Source: Desulfovibrio sp.
Lineage (GTDB): Bacteria; Desulfobacterota; Desulfovibrionia; Desulfovibrionales; Desulfovibrionaceae
Reading direction: 5' to 3'
NCBI GenBank assembly: GCA_017454855.1
Contig: JAFTCE010000053.1
Coordinates: 1-45,036, forward strand
Length of the DNA: 45,036 bases
Part shown: piece by piece, positions 40,361 to 45,036 of the stretch
How positions within the stretch are numbered: position 1 is the first letter of the stretch
Layout: the number at the start of each line of letters is the position of its first letter
The notes under the pieces: generated by a model
Seen by the model: the letters and a program-made list of their open reading frames with translations, nothing else
Database searches by the model: none
What the model was told of the DNA's origin: nothing
Position numbers and translations under genes: made by a program

Positions 40361-40999
40361 ATGAATATGGATACGCTACGTCGCCGCTTGAGTCATGACG
40401 AAATCAATGCCTTGCCACTTTACCATTATGAGGGTCCAGTATATCTGGTGCGTACTCCTCAGGAATGGGAGTCTGCCTTGCCAGATCTGCGCACGGCTGA
40501 TTTGTTGGGTTTTGATACGGAGACGCGTCCTTCGTTCCACAAGGGTAAGCGCAATGACCCTGCCTTGGTGCAGCTTGCTACTGAAGCGGCGGTCTATCTG
40601 GTGCAGCTCGTCTGTCTGCCTTTTGGACCGCATCTGGCCAGCATTCTTGCCAATCCCGAGCAGATCAAGGTTGGCGTGGCCATCCAGGACGATATGCGCG
40701 AACTTGCCCGTCTATATCCCTTCGAACCTGCTGGCCTCGTAGATCTCGGCGCTGTGGCGCGGGCCAACATGCTTTCGAGCCAGGGGTTACGCACACTGGC
40801 GGCCAACCTTCTCGGCTGGCGGATTTCCAAGGGTTCCCAATGCTCCAACTGGGGACATGTTGAATTGAGTCCCAAGCAGGTTGTCTACGCTGCCACAGAC
40901 GCATGGATAGGGCGGCGCATTTTTTTGCGCATGCGCGAACTCGGATTCATGGTAGGCCATTGGCCGGACGCCGAGGCATCGCCGGGGCAAGGCAGGTGA
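40361..40999 (+). CDS. DEDDy 3'-5' exonuclease domain protein (Rnd-like)
   Basis: A 212-aa nuclease. The DEDD metal ligands are visible in 'LLGFDTETRPSFHKG' (D, E), 'VGVAIQDDMRELARLY' (D) and 'VYAATDAWIGRRIFLRM' (Y and D, DEDDy type). It is shorter than RNase D (no HRDC domain), like the short Rnd/KapD or WRN-exo-like proteins that trim 3' ends of RNA or DNA. It sits 9 nt after mnmE and its stop overlaps the start of the next gene (GTGA at 40996-40999), so they are cotranscribed. Confidence 0.88.
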   Translation: MNMDTLRRRLSHDEINALPLYHYEGPVYLVRTPQEWESALPDLRTADLLGFDTETRPSFHKGKRNDPALVQLATEAAVYLVQLVCLPFGPHLASILANPEQIKVGVAIQDDMRELARLYPFEPAGLVDLGAVARANMLSSQGLRTLAANLLGWRISKGSQCSNWGHVELSPKQVVYAATDAWIGRRIFLRMRELGFMVGHWPDAEASPGQGR

Positions 41000-42192
41000 A
41001 CAAGGCCCTTGTCGGCTGCGGTAATCCCGCCTTGGGGCCGCGTTTGGTGTTTTTTACGGGTGGTACGGCATTGCGTCGTTTGAGCCAGGAACTCACCCGG
41101 CATACGCACAATTCCGTGCATCTGGTCACCCCCTTTGACTCCGGTGGCAGCTCTGCAGCCTTGCGACGTGCCTTGGCCATGCCTGCCGTAGGCGATATGC
41201 GCAACCGTCTTCTGGCATTGGCCGATAGAGATTTGACACCAGCCCGGGTGTTGCAGTTTTGTGCCACGCGTTTGGCGGACAATACCGGGCAGGACGATGC
41301 GCAGACCTTGCGTCAGCAGTTGCGCAACATGGGTTCCAGCCGACATGCCGTTTGGGCTGACATGCCCTCCCTCTTTGCTGACGCCCTGCGTCTGCATCTG
41401 AACTACTTTCTTCAGCATATGCCTGAGGATTTCGATCCCTTTCATGCCTGCTTGGGCAACCTGCTGCTTGCAGGCGGCTATTTGCATCATAGGCGCATGT
41501 TTGGACCGGTATTGGCGTTTTTCAGTCGATTGCTGTCGGCGCGGGGTTTAGTCCTGCCCGTGGTCTCTGAAAACCTGCATTTGGCGGCACGGCTGGAAGA
41601 TGGTTCTCTCGTGGTGGGGCAACACCATTTCAAGGTTTTGCCTGCTCCTGTGCGGCAGGTCTTTCTCACTGTGCATGAACCGGATCGGAGGCTGTCAGCC
41701 GAAAACGGACGACTGTCACCCCCCTGCCGTCCGCCATTGGAGAGTACAGCGGAGGCATATTTGCGCAGCGCAGCGGCCATTTGCTACCCTATGGGCAGTT
41801 TTTATAGCAGCATAGTGGCCAACTTGCTGCCCCAGGGCGTCGGTCGGGCGGTGGCGGCAGCGTCATGCCCTAAAATATTCATCCCCAGCAGTGGTCGTGA
41901 CGCTGAGTTGCACGGCCTTTCTGTCGCCGACCAGGCTGCCATGCTCGTGCGCTATTTACGCGTCGATGCGCCTGATGCGCCCACGGAGCGGTTGCTACAC
42001 ACTGTGCTTGTGGACAGCCGTCACGGCTATTATGAAGGCGGTCTTGAGCCTGTGGAGCGAGTCCGCTTGGCCCGGATGGGTGTGCGCCTGGTAGACAGGC
42101 ACATGGTTTGCGAGAATGACCCCCAGTGTCATGTCCCGGAACTCACAGTCGCTGCGCTGCTGGAAGCGGTTGCTCCTGGAGCGGATTTGTGA
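40996..42192 (+). CDS. GAK-system CofD-like protein
   Basis: A 398-aa member of the CofD/YvcK-like fold, of the subfamily tied to the poorly understood GAK system. Features: a GTG start with AAGGCAG upstream and overlap with the Rnd-like stop, 'LVFFTGGTALRRLSQELTRHTHNSVHLVTPFDSGGSSAALRRAL' (nucleotide-binding loop of the family), 'GDMRNRLLAL', 'AICYPMGSFYSSIVANLLPQGVGRAV' and 'KIFIPSSGRDAEL'. CofD itself transfers phospholactate to Fo, but the substrate here is unknown. Length fits this subfamily (about 400 aa). The other GAK partners are not in the window. Confidence 0.85.
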   Translation: MNKALVGCGNPALGPRLVFFTGGTALRRLSQELTRHTHNSVHLVTPFDSGGSSAALRRALAMPAVGDMRNRLLALADRDLTPARVLQFCATRLADNTGQDDAQTLRQQLRNMGSSRHAVWADMPSLFADALRLHLNYFLQHMPEDFDPFHACLGNLLLAGGYLHHRRMFGPVLAFFSRLLSARGLVLPVVSENLHLAARLEDGSLVVGQHHFKVLPAPVRQVFLTVHEPDRRLSAENGRLSPPCRPPLESTAEAYLRSAAAICYPMGSFYSSIVANLLPQGVGRAVAAASCPKIFIPSSGRDAELHGLSVADQAAMLVRYLRVDAPDAPTERLLHTVLVDSRHGYYEGGLEPVERVRLARMGVRLVDRHMVCENDPQCHVPELTVAALLEAVAPGADL

Positions 42193-43181
42193 CATCGTTT
42201 TCGCGTGATATTGATGCTGCCCAGATGCCACTTTTCCTGTGCTGTAGCATGCGGCAGGAAGGACAGCGGTTGGATCGCGTCCTGGCCGATTTGCTCCCGC
42301 ACATGGGGCTGCGTGGGCGCAGACGGTGCATCGCCACAGGCGCGGTACTCCTCAATGGGATGAGGGGCACGGCGGCCGTACGCGTTCGCGAGGGAGACAG
42401 AGTAGAGTTGCTGCCCACGACACATCCTCAGACAGAAGATGCCGCTGACCCTGACGCGTATTTCTTGGGGCGGCGCGGGGGATACTGTTTTTTTTATAAG
42501 CCCGTCCGCATGCACAGTCAGCGTCTGGCTGGTGGCAATGGCGTAAGCCTGGAGTGCCTGTTGCCCCATATGCTGGCTACTGCCCCAGAGTTGAGAGGGC
42601 AGAAAACGCGGCCTGTGCTGCTGCAACGTCTGGACTATGGCACGTCAGGACTTGTGACAGCTGCCTGCGACGCACAAGCCCAGGCCGCATTTCGCGCTGC
42701 TGAGAAGCAAGGCCGCTGCGAAAAGCGCTATGTGGCTATCCTTGAAGGGCAGTTGTCACAACCTGCTGTAGTCAGAAATGCCCTGGATACGGCCAGGCGC
42801 GTACGCAGCGCTGTTTTGCCCCAGCAGGCTCAGGCTAACCGCTGGACGGAATTCTGGCCTTTGGTTTTGTGGAAGGCAGTGTCGCTCCCGCCGATACTTT
42901 CCGAGTATGACTCCGCAGACGGTGCAACCTTGGCGGCCTGCCGCATCCGTTGCGGCGCCAGGCATCAAATACGTGTCCATGCTGGACATTTGGGGCATCC
43001 ACTTCTTGGGGACGCCTTATATGGTTCTGCCCTCGAGAGAGGCAGCAGCGCGGATTTTTTTCTGCATCACGGCGGCATTTCCTTGCCACAGGCATGGTGC
43101 TTCGTGCCACCGCCCTGGGGCTTTTTGCCTGCGCAGGTGATCAAGGTGGCCAATCAATGGTTGGAACAAGGGCATCTTTGA
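42189..43181 (+). CDS. RluA-family pseudouridine synthase
   Basis: A 330-aa enzyme that converts uridine to pseudouridine in RNA. An S4-like N-terminal domain ('GQRLDRVLADLLPHMGLRGRRRCIATGAVLLNGM') precedes the RluA catalytic domain. The motif 'RLDYGTSGLVTAACD' holds the catalytic Asp (family 'RLDxxTSG'), 'EKRYVAILEG' follows, and 'RHQIRVHAGHLGHPLLGDALYG' is the C-terminal signature. GTG at 42189 overlaps the CofD-like stop (GTGA) and has GGAG seven bases upstream. The target RNA (rRNA or tRNA) cannot be named. Confidence 0.88.
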   Translation: MTSFSRDIDAAQMPLFLCCSMRQEGQRLDRVLADLLPHMGLRGRRRCIATGAVLLNGMRGTAAVRVREGDRVELLPTTHPQTEDAADPDAYFLGRRGGYCFFYKPVRMHSQRLAGGNGVSLECLLPHMLATAPELRGQKTRPVLLQRLDYGTSGLVTAACDAQAQAAFRAAEKQGRCEKRYVAILEGQLSQPAVVRNALDTARRVRSAVLPQQAQANRWTEFWPLVLWKAVSLPPILSEYDSADGATLAACRIRCGARHQIRVHAGHLGHPLLGDALYGSALERGSSADFFLHHGGISLPQAWCFVPPPWGFLPAQVIKVANQWLEQGHL

Positions 43182-43211
43182 AAAATCAGGGAGGCGGGAA
43201 AAGGAGGCCCA

Positions 43212-43283
43212 ATGCGGCATTGCCCTTGGGGCAGCTTTACGGTATGTGCTGTGCATGCAAAAAACTTCTTTTCTCTTTCATAA
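43212..43283 (+). CDS. possible 23-codon leader peptide before rsfS
   Basis: An ATG with a strong AAGGAGG five bases upstream opens a 23-residue frame (MRHCPWGSFTVCAVHAKNFF...) that ends at 43283, overlapping the start of rsfS in another frame. The rsfS starts have no good ribosome site, so translation of this peptide could feed rsfS by reinitiation. An unrecognised frameshift in rsfS, or chance, are alternatives. Confidence 0.3.
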   Translation: MRHCPWGSFTVCAVHAKNFFSLS

Positions 43284-43665
43284 GGTTGAGGCTGACGCCA
43301 GGCATTTTGCGGACGTTCCTCTACAGGAGAAGCTCGCGCATGTGACTGACTGGCTCAAGGAACACAAGGCTATTGATGTGGTCAGTATTGATCTGACTGG
43401 GCAGGGAGCCTTTGTGGACGGGCTGGTAATAGCTGGAGCCGGGTCGGTACGGCACGCCCAAAGCCTGGCCGACGGACTTGGCCTGTTTTGCCGCGAGCGC
43501 AATTACGAATATCTCCGTACGGAGGGCTACGCTGCGGGGCAATGGATTCTGGCGGATATGAACGAAATTGTTGTTAACATTTTTCAGGAATCGGTGCGCG
43601 CTCTGTATGGACTTGAAGGGCTGTGGGGCAGAAGATTCGTGGGCAGCGCGCACGGTGGGGAGTAG
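43255..43665 (+). CDS. rsfS: ribosomal silencing factor RsfS
   Basis: A 136-aa protein with the RsfS/DUF143 core 'LKEHKAIDVVSIDLTGQGAFVDGLVIAGAGSVRHAQSLADGL' and 'EGYAAGQWILADMNEIVVNIFQESVRALYGLEGLW'. RsfS binds L14 of the 50S subunit and blocks joining of subunits under starvation. Starts GTG 43246 and ATG 43255 are both possible; neither has a clear ribosome site, while a strong one belongs to a short frame just upstream. gpmI begins 4 nt after the stop. Confidence 0.92.
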   Translation: MQKTSFLFHKVEADARHFADVPLQEKLAHVTDWLKEHKAIDVVSIDLTGQGAFVDGLVIAGAGSVRHAQSLADGLGLFCRERNYEYLRTEGYAAGQWILADMNEIVVNIFQESVRALYGLEGLWGRRFVGSAHGGE

Positions 43666-43669
43666 GGCA

Positions 43670-45036
43670 ATGGCTGTGAATGTGACTCCGACAGTGTTGT
43701 TGATCCTGGACGGCTGGGGATTGGCCGAAGCCGGTTCCGGCAATGCGCCTTTTGTGGCTGCAACGCCTCATCTGGATGCCTTGACCTCGCGCTATCCGCA
43801 TTCGCGACTTTCCGCTTCTGGTCGGGACGTGGGGCTTCCCGAGGGCTATATGGGCAATTCGGAAGTTGGCCATCTCAACATTGGGGCCGGTCGTATCATC
43901 TATCAAGATATGACGCGCATTGACCTCGCTGTGGAAGATGGCAGCTTTGCCGCCAATCCCGTCTTGACGGAACTGCTGTCGAGGTTGCAGGCCGGTGGCG
44001 GCAAGCTGCATCTGGCCGGACTGCTTTCAGACGGCGGTGTACACAGTCATATCCGTCATCTGGAAGCACTGTGCGCTATGGCCCACAAGCAGGGGGTCGC
44101 GGTGCGCATCCACTGCTTCATGGACGGGCGAGACCGCGATCCCAAAAGCGGCATCGACTATATGCGTCAACTGACCGCAGCCATTAGGGGGCAAGCGCAG
44201 ACGCGTATCGCTTCCATGTCTGGTCGGTTTTATGCCATGGATCGCGATAAGCATTGGGAACGCCTCCAACCTGCCTGGGAGGCAATGGTTCACGGCGCAG
44301 CTCCACGCCAGAACGACCCGGTGGCCGCAGTGGAGGCCTCCTATGCGGCTGACGTGACGGACGAATTTGTCAAGCCTGTCTGCTTTGATACCGGAGATAC
44401 CTGCCCTGGCATGGCAGACGGCGACGGTCTCTTTCTTTTCAACTTCCGGGCAGATCGCATGCGTCAGCTAACCTTGGCATTCACAGCGGACGAATTTGAC
44501 GGTTTTGACCGCGGGCGCAGGCCGCAGTTGGCAGGCATGGCCACCATGACCGCCTATGATGCCAGTTTCAACCTACCTGTTGCCTTCCCCAAAGAATCAG
44601 CCCGTATGGGGCTGGGGGAATTGGTGTCGCAACGAGGATTGCGTCAGTTGCGTCTGGCCGAGACGGAAAAATACGCTCACGTCACCTATTTCTTCAACGG
44701 CGGCCTGGAAGAACCCTTCCCCGGGGAAGACCGCATCCTGGTGCCTTCGCCGCGCGAGGTGAAGACCTATGATCAAAAGCCTGCCATGAGTGCCTGCGAA
44801 GTGACGGATAAGTTTGTCGAAGCCTGGAATACAGGGACGTATGATCTTGTGGTCTGCAATTTGGCCAATGGCGACATGGTGGGCCACACAGGCAACCTGG
44901 CTGCCGCCGTGGAAGCCTGCTCCGTGGTGGATGCATGCGTGGGTCGCATGGCTGCTGCCGTGGAGGCGCGGGGTGGACGCATGTGCATCATCGCTGATCA
45001 CGGCAACTGCGAAATGATGCTGACGCCTGACGGACG
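43670..45036 (+). CDS. gpmI: 2,3-bisphosphoglycerate-independent phosphoglycerate mutase (partial, runs off the right edge)
   Basis: The first 455 residues of iPGM, which interconverts 3- and 2-phosphoglycerate in glycolysis/gluconeogenesis using Mn2+. Visible are 'VLLILDGWGLAEAG' (metal Asp14), the phosphoserine region 'EGYMGNSEVGHLNIGAGRI' with Ser64 as nucleophile, 'DGGVHSHIRHLEAL', 'CFMDGRDRDPKSG' and 'IIADHGNCEMM' (metal D/H) near the window end. About 60 residues remain outside. GGGGAG precedes the ATG at 43670, which lies 4 nt after the rsfS stop. Confidence 0.97.
   Translation, partial: MAVNVTPTVLLILDGWGLAEAGSGNAPFVAATPHLDALTSRYPHSRLSASGRDVGLPEGYMGNSEVGHLNIGAGRIIYQDMTRIDLAVEDGSFAANPVLTELLSRLQAGGGKLHLAGLLSDGGVHSHIRHLEALCAMAHKQGVAVRIHCFMDGRDRDPKSGIDYMRQLTAAIRGQAQTRIASMSGRFYAMDRDKHWERLQPAWEAMVHGAAPRQNDPVAAVEASYAADVTDEFVKPVCFDTGDTCPGMADGDGLFLFNFRADRMRQLTLAFTADEFDGFDRGRRPQLAGMATMTAYDASFNLPVAFPKESARMGLGELVSQRGLRQLRLAETEKYAHVTYFFNGGLEEPFPGEDRILVPSPREVKTYDQKPAMSACEVTDKFVEAWNTGTYDLVVCNLANGDMVGHTGNLAAAVEACSVVDACVGRMAAAVEARGGRMCIIADHGNCEMMLTPDG

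Overview
The window (about 45 kb, moderately GC-rich) reads like the chromosome of a Gram-negative, flagellated anaerobe of the Desulfovibrionaceae (Desulfovibrio/Bilophila type). Four things point there: beta-barrel porins whose mature ends start with the 'AIDFK' signature typical of that group, a HesB-like protein with a Cys/Gly-rich tail, a GAK-system CofD-like gene beside an Rnd-type exonuclease, and sigma-54 promoters on the flagellar operon. The placement is from protein style only; no rRNA is present and no species is claimed.

Layout. 1-1.7 kb: an AT-rich stretch with a MITE-like inverted repeat and a clear sigma-70 promoter, an 81-aa orphan, a solitary FliS-like chaperone gene and a HesB-type Fe-S protein. 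1.7-9.8 kb (minus strand): penicillin-binding protein 1C and a giant bacterial alpha-2-macroglobulin with an intact CTEQ thioester, a classic pair. 10-13 kb: a pRiA4b ORF-3-like protein, a phosphoheptose-isomerase-type SIS protein, and an intact porin.

13.3-23.3 kb is the most unusual part. It holds a second porin, a BCCT transporter, an alkaline-phosphatase-superfamily enzyme, a compact homologue of that enzyme's last module, a PAS/sigma-54 activator, and then an OsmC-like protein, dihydrolipoyl dehydrogenase, glycine-cleavage H-like protein, DMT transporter and small winged-helix-like protein run behind a plausible sigma-54 promoter. Five of these genes are visibly damaged: a 4-nt deletion in the porin, a deletion that removed the 5' ends of both the BCCT and phosphatase genes, a frameshift in the phosphatase, probable stop loss in the regulator, and an amber codon plus lost stop in gcvH. 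The damage suggests one functional unit being lost together. The OsmC/Lpd/lipoyl-carrier trio resembles a lipoyl-dependent peroxidase system.

23.3-27.2 kb is accessory: one orphan CRISPR-like repeat, a DUF2442 protein, a Bcr/CflA efflux pump, a small unknown, a hicBA toxin-antitoxin pair and a gene resembling the barnase/EndoU/ColicinE5-like nucleases.

27.2-34.9 kb is the flagellar basal-body/export operon flgB-flgC-fliE-fliF-(small FliF-tail-like ORF)-fliG-fliH-fliI, with sigma-54 promoters before flgB and fliF and a strong terminator between fliE and fliF. 35.1-40.4 kb is the conserved rpmH-rnpA-yidD-yidC-jag-mnmE block (L34, RNase P protein, membrane insertase, RNA binding, tRNA modification). 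40.4-45.0 kb carries an Rnd-like exonuclease, a GAK CofD-like protein, an RluA-type pseudouridine synthase, rsfS and the first part of gpmI, which runs off the window.
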